A DNA stretch of 64,000 bases from Sipunculus nudus (GCA_026874595.1 CM049307.1:61842370-61906369); one strand, 5' to 3'; counted from the stretch's first letter, positions 45,366 through 58,635 are shown. Notes: generated by a model from the sequence alone, not told the origin. Numbers and translations are program-made.

Positions 45366-46772
45366 CTAACAGTCTCTGATTCCCCCTATCACCAGCCTTT
45401 ACCAGCCCCTGTCTGGCCATTACCGGCACATACCTAGACACTAAAGGCAGAATCATAATATCCAGCACGGAAGTGATCCTGCATCTTGCTGCAGGCTTCT
45501 TGTACAGCCCCTGAAGGTTAGATATGTGTGTACTCAACACAACAAACACACACATATATCGATTACATGCAGAGAATGGCAGTAGAATAATAATATTTTT
45601 TAAAAGAACTGTGAGGTAGAACCTGTTAGTTTTATTTCAGCCCATTTCAGCCCTGTGTTAGCATTTACGTTGGCTACTAAAATGCGTAAATAATATGTGA
45701 TTCCACACACATAGCTCCATGTGGGCCAGAGTGGTAAATAGTTATATACCAACATTTAGAGAATGTTTGATTTCTCCGTCAGAGCCAACAATTAATCCTT
45801 AACTATTTCATGGACTGGGCCAGTCTGGATTTTTTTTGTGGTTGCATGCAAAAGCACAACAGATTTCTACCATTTAAAGTAATATGTCATTTAATTGTAA
45901 TTAATATTAAATGGCTAATATACTGTGGTTGGCCTTTTGCTCCCAAGGGTTGCAAATTCACAATATTCTCAAAGTGAATATAAATTGCGGATAAAAAACC
46001 TCTATGAATAAGACAGAACATCTACACAGTTGAACAGTAATCTATTCTTAAGCCTTAATGGCTTTCATTTATTCTTTTAGACAGACAACAGATATTTAAT
46101 GTGTTTGATATAATAAAGATTATGTACATTGTGTATGTTACTTTACAGTTAATCGCAACAATGAATCCATCGCAAAACAAAAACATAAAAAAAAAAATTC
46201 ATGAATACTTAACCTACTGAATTTTAGTCCAATCACATTAGGTACACTAGTCCATCAGAGTCCACACTGATGTATAATACACTCAGTAGAAATCCTAGCG
46301 TCTATACTGGGTCCTGAAGTGCTAGTAAATTTAGCCAGCTTGGTACTAGACCTGTGACCCCTGGACTGATCACAAAACTGCAATGTGTTAACCCTAATGT
46401 CACTTGAATCATACTGTCTTGGAGAGCTGGACACGAAGTTTCTTATTGTAGACACACAGACAGTTGAGACAAGTTAAAATTTCTATAGACTGTTTGCCAG
46501 CACTTGGCAACCTTTCGCACAGGGTTTACTGAGACAGTGATAAGGCCCCTGCAATTGCTTGTTAACCCAGCAACATACTTCAGCAGCCTTGACTGACACT
46601 GACCTAGACTGCTGGGGCAAACACTTTATAAAAACATGGCAGACCTGTGATTTTTATTCATGATAAGTGATTTCATCAAAATTATTGATTAACAAAATGA
46701 GGCAGTTTCCAATGCCAGTAAGGTAAAGACTAAATGAGGTGTCATACAGAAAATAAATATTTTTTATATATA

Positions 46773-47366
46773 ACTAGAATACAAGCGACTACTTGTATCG
46801 GCCAAATCACAGAGGCATGGGTAAAGTACCTGTAAGACATTGAATTTTCCTTACATGACATGTCTCCTAATTTTATGCATCTGTGATGTTGATTAAACCT
46901 CTCATATATGTGCACTTGTCACCAAAATCAGATAAATTAACAGATGGATACACCAATCCACTACTGAGAAAAAGTGCATCAATGTATTGTATAAAATTCA
47001 AACAGCAGGTGGCGCCACCTATCTAGTCTACTACAAGGCTATCCAAGACCGATAAACATGCAAAATTGAAGGCTGTAACATCCATCCACTTTTGAGATGT
47101 GAGAATTTTTTTCCCAAAGCAAACGGACAGATGGACACCATTTTAAAAAACAATTGTAGATGGCACCACCAGTCTTAAATATGAGATGGAAGGATCTAAG
47201 ATCTATGAACATGCTCAAGTTCTGGCCAATATGGCAAACCACTCCTGAGGGAAGGGCATCAATGGTCTCAGAGGAGTTTGCAGTAAAATGAAAGCAGTGG
47301 TGGTGGAGGCGGCGGAACCCCGTCAAATACTAATTGTTATCCACAAGACTTTGTTTTAAGCAGATA
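46773..47366 (+). repeat. Repeat family C, short copy, with GGTGGCGCCACC core
   Basis: Starts ACTAGAATACAAGCGACTAC and TGTATCGGCCAAATCA, and ends ATCCACAAGACTTTGTTTTA-AGCAGATA. The palindrome GGTGGCGCCACC is at 47008-47019, with a decayed version (TGGCACCACC) near 47160. The copy at 55637-56520 has the same start and end words. A GGTGGTGGAGGCGGCGG run precedes the right end. Confidence 0.7.
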
Positions 47367-47944
47367 CAATTGTGTTATGTTTGCCTGGCCTGGGTAAAAT
47401 GAATATATATTCCAATGAATATGCTCTCAGGGTCATGTGAACTTCATGGTCACTGGTCAGGCTATTTATGCTAATGAATGTGAGAACAGCTTATTGAAGA
47501 GTGTGTAAGCCCTGCAGCCCAACAGGTGGTAAACATGTCACAATAATACAGAGTTCTTCTGTCGCCAATATCCCATTTATCTACTGATTCTGACTGTGCC
47601 GATCAAATACTCTGGAAAATATATGGAGAATTATAAGCCTTCATTTCAATAAGAGAGGAATTATGATCTTAGTGCATTCATGTGAATGTTATAACATTGT
47701 CAAACAATAGAAACAGAATGAGTTACATAGTGGGGACAAAGAATTTGTTTGAATAATTGAGGTTACTGATTTGAAAGGTTGGTCATTAGATGAACTGGCA
47801 GTACACAAAAGAGTTAATATTTTTTGCAGGTACTCCTGTATAATATATATTATTATATAAGATTTTCAATATTATAATATCACTAGTGGTATATCCATGG
47901 TTTATAACAATATGCAACCTGAGACATCCTTGTTTTAATATGTA

Positions 47945-48170
47945 CACAAAATGGCAGCCCCCCTCAGCAGTTTGGAGAAACTGGGAGAAATAAACCTCCC
48001 AGGGATTGATAAAGCTGAGGGATGCAAAATGAAAATACCCCCTGAGGACAGTGTCCAGGCAAGAATCTATCTATACAGATAGTTTGAAAGTGATGGGATG
48101 TATTTATAAAGGCAAAGTTTAGAGCATTATAACACTTCAATTCTGAACATGCCCAAACCCTGCAATTATA
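47945..48170 (+). repeat. Dispersed repeat family A, copy 3
   Basis: ACACAAAATGGCAGCCCCCC start, AAATAAACCTCCCAGGGATT, TGAGGACAGTGTCCAGGC, AAGAATCTATCT, TATAACACTT and GCCCAAACCC end. Same orientation as the 6.1 kb copy. Confidence 0.6.
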
Positions 48171-48796
48171 GAAGGATTATATGTAATTTATATAATGTTT
48201 CAATAGATATTTTTATCAACGGCGATATCTAGGTCTTATTTACATCTTTATGAGAAAAATTATGATTCTCAACATTTATACTGTAATTTTTGCTATTATC
48301 ATATTCAAATCATAATATATTTTCATCAGTAAAATTTAATTATTGACAAATGTTTTATCTATAGATGAAAGCAATTTTTTAGTTATACAATCAGAGATAA
48401 TTAATCAAAGCTCAGCTGCTGATTTTAATTTTCATGTGAACTCAGTTCAAACATAACCTCCTGTTAAGGATATACATAACACTCCCAGTACAGAGAGGGA
48501 ACATTGTATAACTGTACACAGCAGTTCCAGTACAGCTGTACTTGCAGTAAGCATTATGTTCTTTATTTCCAGTCAGTTGGCTGTCATAAAGTGTTCATCT
48601 GTGCCCCAGCAAAGGTCATCCACATTACAGTCAAAATGTGGGAGCAACATGGCCAGGTTTTAACATGTCTAAATTGTGACTTCATTCCATATCATGTTGA
48701 TAAATTTAGCCTCATAAACAGTCACCATTATGCCAAAATGGCAGCCAATAGGCAATGGACTAAAATAAATATGACAATTTGGATATATATTAGGGT

Positions 48797-50962
48797 ACAA
48801 AATACATAATATGACAATTTGGATATATTTTAGGGTACAAAATACATACATTTGACTCAATAATGTTTATGCTCATGTTTGAGAGCGCACTGAATTGCAG
48901 GATGCCACTCTTACCAGCTTTCAGTTACAGTCATGTACTCATGATTCATTTGTAATTGGCCTTTAAATTAAAGAGGAATTCAACATTTTCAAGGACCTAA
49001 TTTTTAACCTTGCTGATAAATTTGCCTTGAGTGAAAAGAACCTGATTTTCGAGTAATATGATGGTTTTGATATCTAACACCTCAAGATTCATTCAAGATG
49101 AAACAATCATCAATGGCACCAGCACATACAAATAAGGCCTGTGCTAAGGGGTCTTCAATTCAATTCGATTATCGATTATTGCCTTTTGATTCAATTATAA
49201 ATTTGATTATTGCATACCTTCAAAATTTTCTGTACGAGAGGTATATCTACGAAAAGTTTTCATTCCATATGATGCTATAAGATTAGGATTATTATATACC
49301 TGAGAATTTATAAAGACTAAATAATATTTAGATCTTCTCATCCCTTATAGTGCTAACATCTAATGAAGGATATAAGATGACTTTCTTTGTTAAATAACAG
49401 CGCTACTTCATCATGTATGCTGTTTAACAGTTCCAAAGTAAAAGCTAGAGACCAAAAGGTATGAAAATAAAAGAAAATGCAACAATTGAAATTTATTGAT
49501 TATTTCATGCCTGATTCAATTATCAATCAATGACTGGCTTTGATTTAATGCATTGATTATTTGATGCATTGTTACAGCCCTAATACAAATACAACATGTT
49601 ACAGGTTACCTATTTTAATACTTAAAGAATTTTATTAAGTTATATAAATCTATGATCAGTTTTGGTTCCTAACAAGGGACCAATGGGTCATGTCGCTCAG
49701 CTAAATTTTGGAAAATTTTATCAAATGCAAAATATACTTTTGGTTTTTCATATATTAGCATTTGATAAGCTAAGAGGAAAAGGCCCTACTAAAATGAAAC
49801 CCTATAATAAGGGTACAGTATAATAATTAACAAATTTATTTACTGAAATAAAATAATGTAAAACTATTCAAAAGAGCATAAACAAAATTTTAACAGCATG
49901 TTAAAACAAACAAATTAGGTATAAAATGCTTATTTACTGTGTAATAAATTTAAACTTGTGGCCTGAAAACATTTAATGATGCAATAAATAAAAATATGGA
50001 CTTAAGTGTTATATGAAAGGATACATTTCATAAACAAACAGGGACCTATGGGTCACTGTGCTCAGTTGAAGCTGACCTTGAAAGTTAAAACAGTGTACCG
50101 TGTATGGCCACGGCCTTGGTGCTATTATATACAAAAGGCACACTAAAGTCTGCCTCGCACCTTCCGACGCACCAGTTGTTTTGTTCAACTGATATACCTG
50201 ATTACTGTATTCAACTTAATAATAGCCCCTCCTGTAATACGCGCCCCCCCCCCCTTCCTGATTTGGGATATCACTTTAACTTTAAGAAAACTAAGGGATA
50301 AGCCATCCTAACCTCACTTTCCTCCAGGGCTAGCCAATATTATAACAAAGGGCAAAATAATGCTTTCATTTCTCCCACCAAGCTTAAAAGTTACGGCAAG
50401 TTTTTATTCTATCTCTGTTAGGTTTTATCATCTTATATAATAATAATATTAGTTACACACAACATTAGATAACATTGACTGACTGTGGCCATGCTGATCG
50501 GGTGACCTGAATTCAGGTACGTTTGTGGATGTATTGTGCAATGAAATATATATATATGTACAGGATGATAAATTTTATCCTAAAAATATTTGGCAAAGAA
50601 GGGCGGCCATCTTACATACAGGTACAAGTTTTTCAGCGTCCTCAGGGCTGCCAAGGATAATTTACGGCATTCAGCATTTTTATGTCAGTCGAACTGGACG
50701 CTTTGAATATCAATGACCATGTGTGTATGGTGGTAATATACACCCAATAAAGAACATTACAATGCTTAGTTTTTGTTTGAATTTATCATTTAACATAAGA
50801 TTTACATGTGCACATCGTTAAATAATTGGTAAGAAAAGGTTTGTTCTGCTGCACTGACACAGGGATATTAACTGAATCAATATATGAAAGCCCATCTGAC
50901 AGTAGAGCCACTGATTTTCCGCGATCACGGACAGAATCGCAAAACTGACAGACCAAAAGGGA
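48797..50962 (+). repeat. Direct tandem duplication, unit 1 (about 2166 bp)
   Basis: Begins at ACAAAATACATAATATGACA and ends at GACAGACCAAAAGGGA, immediately followed by the start of unit 2. The two units differ by a handful of substitutions and one 120-bp indel: unit 1 lacks a segment after CTAATTTTTAACC that unit 2 keeps, with AACC at both breakpoints. Just before the unit, a 38-bp stretch (ATGACAATTTGGATATAT...) is itself duplicated. No convincing gene lies inside. The frames at 49098 and 50525 are short and lack splice or start support. A C11 tract lies at 50244-50254. Confidence 0.93.
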
Positions 50963-53249
50963 ACAAAATACATAATATGACAATTTGGATATATTTTAGG
51001 GTACAAAATACATACATTTGACTCAATAATGTTTATGCTCATGTTTGAGAGCGCACTGAATTGCAGGATGCCACTCTTACCAGCTTTCAGTTACAGTCAT
51101 GTACTCATGATTCATTTGTGTTTGGCCTTTAAATTAAAGAGGAATTCAACATTTTCTAGGACCTAATTTTTAACCATCACAACCTAAACTCTACAAAGAC
51201 ATAAAAGCCACACTGGATCAGTGCATGATCTAATCACCATGGGCCCCTGGTTACATTAAAATAAATAGTGCTGAGAAGGAAAATGAATGACAACCTTGCT
51301 GATAAATTTGCCTTGAGTGAAAAGAACCTGATTTTCGAGTAATATGACGGTTTTGATATCTAACACCTCAAGATTCATTCAAGATGAAACAATCATCAAT
51401 GGCACCAGCACATACAAATAAGGCCTGTGCTAAGGGGTCTTCAATTCAATTCGATTATCGATTATTGCCTTTTGATTCAATTATAAATTTGATTATTGCA
51501 TACCTTCAAAATTTTCTGTACGAGAGGTATATCTACGAAAAGTTTTCATTCCATATGATGCTATAAGATTAGGATTATTATATACCTGAGAATTTATAAA
51601 GACTAAATAATATTTAGATCTTCTCATCCCTTATAGTGCTAACATCTAATGAAGGATATAAGATGACTTTCTTTGTTAAATAACAGCGCTACTTCATCAT
51701 GTATGCTGTTTAACAGTTCCAAAGTAAAAGCTAGAGACCAAAAGGTATGAAAATAAAAGAAAATGCAACAATTGAAATTTATTGATTATTTCATGCCTGA
51801 TTCAATTATCAATCAATGACTGGCTTTGATTTAATGCATCGATTATTTGATGCATTGTTACAGCCCTAATACAAATACAACATGTTACAGGTTACCTATT
51901 TTAATACTTAAAGAATTTTATTAAGTTATATAAATCTATGATCAGTTTTGGTTCCTAACAAGGGACCAATGGGTCATGTCGCTCAGCTAAATTTTGGAAA
52001 ATTTTATCAAATGCAAAATATACTTTTGGTTTTTCATATATTAGCATTTGATAAGCTAAGAGGAAAAGGCCCTACTAAAATGAAACCCTATAATAAGGGT
52101 ACAGTATAATAATAAACAAATTTATTTACTGAAATGAAATAATGTAAAACTATTCAAAAGAGCATAAACAAAATTTTAACAGCATGTTAAAACAAACAAA
52201 TTAGGTATAAAATGCATATTTACTGTGTAATAAATTTAAACTTGTGGCCTGAAAACATTTAATGATGCAATAAATAAAAATATGGACTTAAGTGTTATAT
52301 GAAAGGATACATTTCATAAACAAACAGGGACCTATGGGTCACTGTGCTCAGTTGAAGCTGACCTTGAAAGTTAAAACAGTGTACCGTGTATGGCCACGGC
52401 CTTGGTGCTATTATATACAAAAGGCACACTAAAGTCTGCCTCGCACCTTCCGACGCACCAGTTGTTTTGTTCAACTGATATACCTGATTACTGTATTCAA
52501 CTTAATAATAGCCCCTCCTGTAATACGCGCCCCCCCCCCCCTTCCTGATTTGGGATATCACTTTAACTTTAAGAAAACTAAGGGATAAGCCATCCTAACC
52601 TCACTTTCCTCCAGGGCTAGCCAATATTATAACAAAGGGCAAAATAATGCTTTCATTTCTCCCACCAAGCTTAAAAGTTACGGCAAGTTTTTTTTCTATC
52701 TCTGTTAGGTTTTATCATCTTATATAATAATAATATTAGTTACACACAACATTAGATAACATTGACTGACTGTGGCCATGCTGATCGGGTGACCTGAATT
52801 CAGGTACGTTTGTGGATGTATTGTGCAATGAAATATATATATATGTACAGGATGATAAATTTTATCCTAAAAATATTTGGCAAAGAAGTGCGGCCATCTT
52901 ACATACAGGTACAAGTTTTTCAGCGTCCTCAGGGCTGCCAAGGATAATTTACGGCATTCAGCATTTTTATGTCAGTCGAACTGGACGCTTTGAATATCAA
53001 TGACCATGTGTGTATGGTGGTAATATACACCCAATAAAAAACATTACAATGCTTAGTTTTTGTTTGAATTTATCATTTAACATAAGATTTACATGTGCAC
53101 ATCGTTAAATAATTGGTAAGAAAAGGTTTGTTCTGCTGCACTGACACAGGGATATTAACTGAATCAATATATGAAAGCCCATCTGACAGTAGAGCCACTG
53201 ATTTTCCGCGATCACGGACAGAATCGCAAAACTGACAGACCAAAAGGGA
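50963..53249 (+). repeat. Direct tandem duplication, unit 2 (about 2287 bp)
   Basis: Near-identical to 48797-50962, offset 2166 bp at the start and 2286-2287 bp after the 120-bp indel (about 51175-51295). Substitutions noted include ATGATGG/ATGACGG, GCATTGAT/GCATCGAT and AAGAAGGGC/AAGAAGTGC, plus homopolymer length differences. It ends at GACCAAAAGGGA, after which unique sequence (ATTCCGTGTCC) begins. Confidence 0.93.
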
Positions 53250-55636
53250 ATTCCGTGTCCTGAAAATATATAAGTTTTAATGTATTTTTTGCCAAAAATA
53301 TCTTGGCAATTCACTTGAAACATGTATGCAGTGACAAAATTGTTAATTCCACTGACAGCATGTGGGGGCTTACCCATGTACTCATGATCCCAGAGCCCTA
53401 GGTTTATTTGTGTGTATACAGCGCTCGCACAAGGGATGCTGGGAACTTGCCTACTTGGCTAAATGCAATCCAGTAGCACATAATATGCATATTAAAACAA
53501 GGATGATTTTTTCATATGGTGCCGTATTTACCAAGTAAAATGTTCACAAGTCCAGTGAATGCGGACGCTGTCAGCTGGCTTGCACACTGAAACACACGGA
53601 GACTCACACATGGCACATTGTTAACAAGACAATCAGCAGCGCATTATAATTATAAACATGAAGCGCCCTTTCCTCAGGTGATGTGAAATTCAATGTTTGT
53701 CAAGCTTGTATTATTGGACTACATCAAGAAATGAATGTATCATAATAGGTCAACAAAGTTCAAGATTGGATTATGATTCTGGCTGGAGAGAATCCTGAAC
53801 TTTGCTGGGCAAAGGTAGCTTGCGAGTGGCCTAGGAAACCAAAGGTCACTCTGCAGATGACAACATACTATGACCTCACCGGCAAGTACAAAATTAAACT
53901 GAACAGTAATAATATGTGATGTCATGTCAGGACATGAATAATGAATATGACTGACAGCTATAAGATAAAGGCAGCAAATGGATTAAGGCATCTCTGGCAG
54001 TCCAGCTAAATAGGCCTTGCTGTCAATGAAAGGTCAGAAGTCCATGATGGTGCCAGCCATTAACTAAGAGCTAAATACAACATCACCAGGACACAGTATG
54101 ACATTAATGCATGTGTGTGGGAGTTGATGTTGTGGACCTATCAATAATGTTCCATGGTTCTTTCCCATTAAACTTAAATTTGTTTTGTCTTCCTGACCTC
54201 TGGCACATTTTTTTTATTATTTGACTTTATTGGTAGCCTTGACCTCTCATACGTTTTCGAATACACACTGAAACCTTAAACAGAGAGTAATTTAGTCCAT
54301 ATTTGTTTAAATATCAAACTCCCTTGTCAATTATTCTTGGTGTGTATGTTATTGTTACAGAGAAGACAAACAATTCTGTTACAATGAAAGCTTCCTGACA
54401 AAACTTCCACTTGAGTTCCTCATCACTTATTAATTCTACCTTATAGGTATCTGGTATCTGTAAATGAAGTAGCTTTTAGCCTGGAGTGACTTTCTTTCAT
54501 GATATTCATGAATTTAAAACTTGGGGGAGGTCTGGGACATTTTGATTTATTTCAAAGCATGGTGGGAACAATGATGTGAAATGAGGACAAAAATAGAGGA
54601 TGTCCTTGGTTGTCATGTCAACCTAACATGATTCTTCTTCATCCTCCTCCACCATTCTGTATCCAACATCACTTCCATGTAAGAATAGTACGGAAACTAG
54701 ATGATTAAAAACTTTCATTTCAAGAGAGTATTTAAAACTAAAAAATATCATATGAGTACATAATGCCCTATCATTAAATACATGGGTATCCAGACTCCTG
54801 AGGATGGGAAAATTGAATGCAATAATTAAAATGTTTAACACATAAATACTTCCAGGAAATAGCGGTACTGAATGTCCCACAATGCATTTTCTTAACAGCC
54901 TACCTAAATATTCTTCAAGTTTAAAGACTATTCACATTTTAGAGTTCACTTTTTTTCCTCAACTGTCAGAACTTTTTATGGGGTCCAAGGTCAGGTACAG
55001 ACCACAGATATTTCCTTAATCATCCACAATGACCTGTACCTCTTTAAAAAGCTAAGTTTGGGTGACCGCAATTCCTCAAATATCTGCCATTTTTTTCATA
55101 TCATATGAAAAGGTCAAGGTCAGGTAAAAGGCAATTTAATTTATCACTGGGTCTGCAATTGCACAAGGCACAAATCAAAGTAAAGTTAACTTCATTTTAT
55201 GCCTTTTTTTTCACATGGTCTAAGGTCTTGTGAAGGTCACTCCAATTACTCAATCATTTTCCTTTTTTTATAGGCCCAGCCTTATGTCAGGTGAAGGTTC
55301 CTCAAAGGACTACAGCTTTCCCAAGACCTGACCTTGTATCAATGGCAGCATTCTTAAATTCTCTGCCTTCTTAGTTTGGCCTTGTTTGGGTGACCACAAA
55401 GCCTAGAGAGAGGAGAACAATCCTGCCCTCTCAATGGTATGCAGTTTTATCACAATGTTTCTCAAATTCAGGTCACTCCATTTCCAAAAAATATTTATTT
55501 TTTTACAAGGTATTAAAGGTTAGAAATGCATCAACATTTCTTTAATTATCCTATTTTTTTAACACTCCAGTTCAGCACACTTCATGACTATATATTTCAC
55601 CTCCACTTCCTTATTTCACCTCCACTTCCTTAGTTA
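53250..55636. other. Mostly unique non-coding sequence
   Basis: Contains one low-confidence open stretch (53749-53919, listed separately) and degenerate AGGTCA/TGACCT-rich repeat sequence at about 54970-55330. No supported exon. Confidence 0.35.
53749..53919 (+). other. Unrecognised 56-codon open stretch with protein-like composition
   Basis: Open between TAG (53746-53748) and TGA (53917-53919). It reads VNKVQDWIMILAGENPELCW followed by AKVACEWPRKPKVTL and more. Three tryptophans and a balanced composition look less random than most frames here. There is no matching acceptor or start signal, and the opposite strand is also open (61 codons). It may be a decayed exon or chance. Confidence 0.15.
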
Positions 55637-56520
55637 ACTAGAATACGGGTAGTCGACAAGCGACTACGTGTATCAGCCGAAATCAGAGTGGAACGGGTGA
55701 AGTGAGGCATGGATTGGGTGGCAAGGGGAAATAGAGTGAAGTGTGTTGCATATTTGCATGGATGTCTGAAGCCGAAATGTGTATGTAGGTTGCACCACCT
55801 ACCACAAAATCCAGAAAGCTGTCAAAATTGTATACATATGCAAAGAGTCTAACCACTGCCGAGATATGAGTGATTTAATCCAAGGGCAGACAAACAGACG
55901 GATGCTGTACAAAAATGGTTGTAGGTGACGTCACCAGTTTTGTCTGTGATAAAGAGCTATGTGAGATCTACACACATGCAAAATTTTGGCCCAATCGGTC
56001 AAACGGTTCCCAAGATATGAGCTTGGATGTCTGCAGCGTAAATGTGAATGTAGGTGGCTCCATCTGTCATAAAATCAAGAAAGCTGTCCAGGATGAATAC
56101 ACAGGCAAAGTTTCAGGTGGATAAGTCCAACCAATGACTCGAGTGATTTTATCCCAAGGCAGATTAACAGATGGATGCTGTGCAAAAATGGTTGCAGGTG
56201 GCGCCACCATTTTTTATGTATGTAATAAAGCTATCCAAGGGCTACATTTGTTCATTCTTTTTTCCTGATAAGTCAAACGGTTCCCGAGATATGTGGGTTA
56301 ATGTGTCAAAACAGACGCACAGATTGATGCACTGGAGAGAGGAATGGTCAGAGGTCAACACAAAATATTTTGGCACCATAATATTTTTGTGACCCTATGA
56401 TCGTGTAAAGTTTCGGAAAAATATGTCCGGTGGTCTCAGAGGTCTATTCCGGAAAGGAACACCGCCGCGACAGAACCAGATCAAAAATATGGTATCCGCT
56501 AAACTTTGTTTTTGCTGATA
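55637..56520 (+). repeat. Repeat family C, longer copy, two palindrome-bearing units
   Basis: Starts ACTAGAATACGGGTAGTCGA and TGTATCAGCCGAAATCAG, and ends GGTATCCGCTAAACTTTGTT then TTTGCTGATA. It has tandem internal units, each with a palindrome: GGTGACGTCACC at 55924-55935 and GGTGGCGCCACC at 56197-56208, both preceded by AAAAATGGTTG(T/C)A. Related to 46773-47366. Confidence 0.75.
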
Positions 56521-57958
56521 TAAATATATAGCTTGCCTTCCACTGGACTATTGTGTAAAAAAAATAGCTGACTTAAAAATCAATAAATAAATAGACCAGG
56601 AATCTGTGGTGTCATAAAAAATGTTGCTATATTATTATCTAAGGACCACAAACATAAGATGAAATGACTGGTAGAGGAAATTCCTGATGTCACCAAAATG
56701 ATATATTGTATCAGATAGCATCTCTGTGGTGATACCATAGTTTTCAGTGGTACACCATAGTTTGTGAATCAGATATACAAATAATCTCAATATGAAATAA
56801 GGCTTTTTATTATCATATGTATTATTTAAAATTTATCACAATTTATTATATAAATATTTGGTTTTCTTTATCATCAGTCATCAGGGCTCAACATAAAGGG
56901 TAAACCACTGTTGGGGCAAGTAAAAGTTAAAGAAAAAGGTGGAAGGGCAACCAAAAGTGCCCAATTGGGCATGTGGGTGCAACATAAACCACTGCTCAAT
57001 GGCCTGAATCTTGACCAATCTTAACTTGGCCACTTTCTTTTTCTGGAGAAGTGAAATCATATTTTAATACCTCTAGGTTTAATTACATGCATTTTTTAAT
57101 CCATGCAAATTCCAAAGAATAATTAACAAGGTATAATCACGTTTGATGATGCAATGATACTACACCCTAGACGTTGTTTGACATCTGACTAAGCTGTAGA
57201 ACAACAACAACTGTGATTATTAACTAGAAGCAACCCGCTATGTAATATGTGTAATATGTGTGAACAACAAACAGGGCGGACAACAATCGCGGCCCCTCTC
57301 AGCTCTGTCATTCTTCAAAATCAAATGGGGGGGGGGGGGGGGGGGGGGGAATTCCAAAGGTCTTCAAATGCTACTTGTTTCATAGTTGTTTCTACAAATC
57401 ACTACAACTCGGAGGGGATTTTAGCTGAGATATCACTAGCTATGACCTGTTCTAACAACATGACTACTGTACTCAAATCCTAGATGACAAAACCTCTACC
57501 TAAACGACCCTGCAGCCATGTGCCAGGAAAGAACACTGCCATCTCCTTAGCATCAGAATAATGCCTGTTTTTAATTTACCTCAAATCAAGCTAAATGCCT
57601 GTTTTTAATTTACCTCAAATCCTGCTAAAAGCAAGAAAAATTAAAATCCTGCTAAGAAAACCACTTCCACAGTTTATATTTGAATATCTGCAGAATACCA
57701 TACCGGTTTCGGACTTTGTTACATGTCAGTATCATGTGCTTCTTCTCATTTTATATTCTGGCGCTAACCAGACCTGGTGACCACTGCACATGCGGGCCCT
57801 GTGTGTGTAATTGTCCCCATTTCTGGGTCATACATTTGAGGACTTCCAAAATTTGGCAATTGTTTGCAAGTGAAACTTGAAGTTTGACACACTGATGACA
57901 GCCTTCTCATAAAACCTGCAGAGCTCTCACCCTAGGTGAGGTCAACCATGAAAATTCT
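56521..57958. other. Non-coding stretch with a G23 homopolymer
   Basis: No supported exon. A run of 23 G lies at 57327-57349. Two adjacent copies of a 30-bp stretch (ATGCCTGTTTTTAATTTACC...) lie at about 57560-57625. Confidence 0.4.
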
Positions 57959-58023
57959 CACCGCCTCATTGAGATTCGAACTCACTTTGAGTCCTGTGCT
58001 CTGCAACTGAGCCACAGAAGTCC
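57959..58023 (-). repeat. tRNA-derived SINE head
   Basis: The minus strand reads TTCTGTGGCTCAGTTGCAGA (A box TGGCTCAGTTGC) and, about 30 nt later, GAGTTCGAATCTC (a near-perfect B box). The spacing is shorter than in a real tRNA. Flanking sequence has a CCTAGGTGAG/CTCACCCTAGG inverted motif. Confidence 0.65.
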
Positions 58024-58635
58024 TTTATTGGCTGCCACTTTACTTTCACTGACTAACTTGATTTTCGGCAGGACTGTATTTAAAACAGTGAGCATTCTTA
58101 GCATTCCTGCTGACAGGATGCCACAATCCAACTGTGATCACTGAGAGATATTCAGTCTTCTTCAACTGTCTGTGGCACCTAGTTTTCAGTCTAATTATTT
58201 TTGCCTAACCCTGATTACTGGTCTTTAACAAATATATTGACTGAAAAATGTTGACAAATTTATTACTATTGGCAGCACAGTTATCAATGTATATTATACA
58301 TGTAAACTGAGAAAAACTTTTGTCATACCACATACTCTTATATGCCAAATCTTTTTTTTTTTTTTGTTTTGAAGTCTTAAGCATTCATCTTATGCAATAT
58401 TCAGTGAAATTTCAAATGTGTCAAACATCTGATGTGTCAATTGTTACTGATGTAATTTTGTAAATAGTCAGTACACATGGTTGGCCATGCCCTGAAAACA
58501 ATTCTTACTTGGTTAACATGGAAACTTCACAAAGTGTTCAAAATCTTGCAAGAAAAACAATTTATTTTTAGAATATAAAATTAGTTACTAAATGCCTAAG
58601 TCTAGACATAAAAATAGAGCAAACTGATTATTCAC
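58024..58635. other. Non-coding, probable intron of the minus-strand gene
   Basis: Lies downstream (minus-strand sense) of the 58.6 kb exon donor. The next exon could not be identified. Confidence 0.35.

Noticed and set aside
49098-52994. Repeated 60- and 63-codon frames (49098/51384 and 50525/52812)
   Set aside because: Identity between copies follows from the recent tandem duplication, not from coding conservation. No splice or start support.
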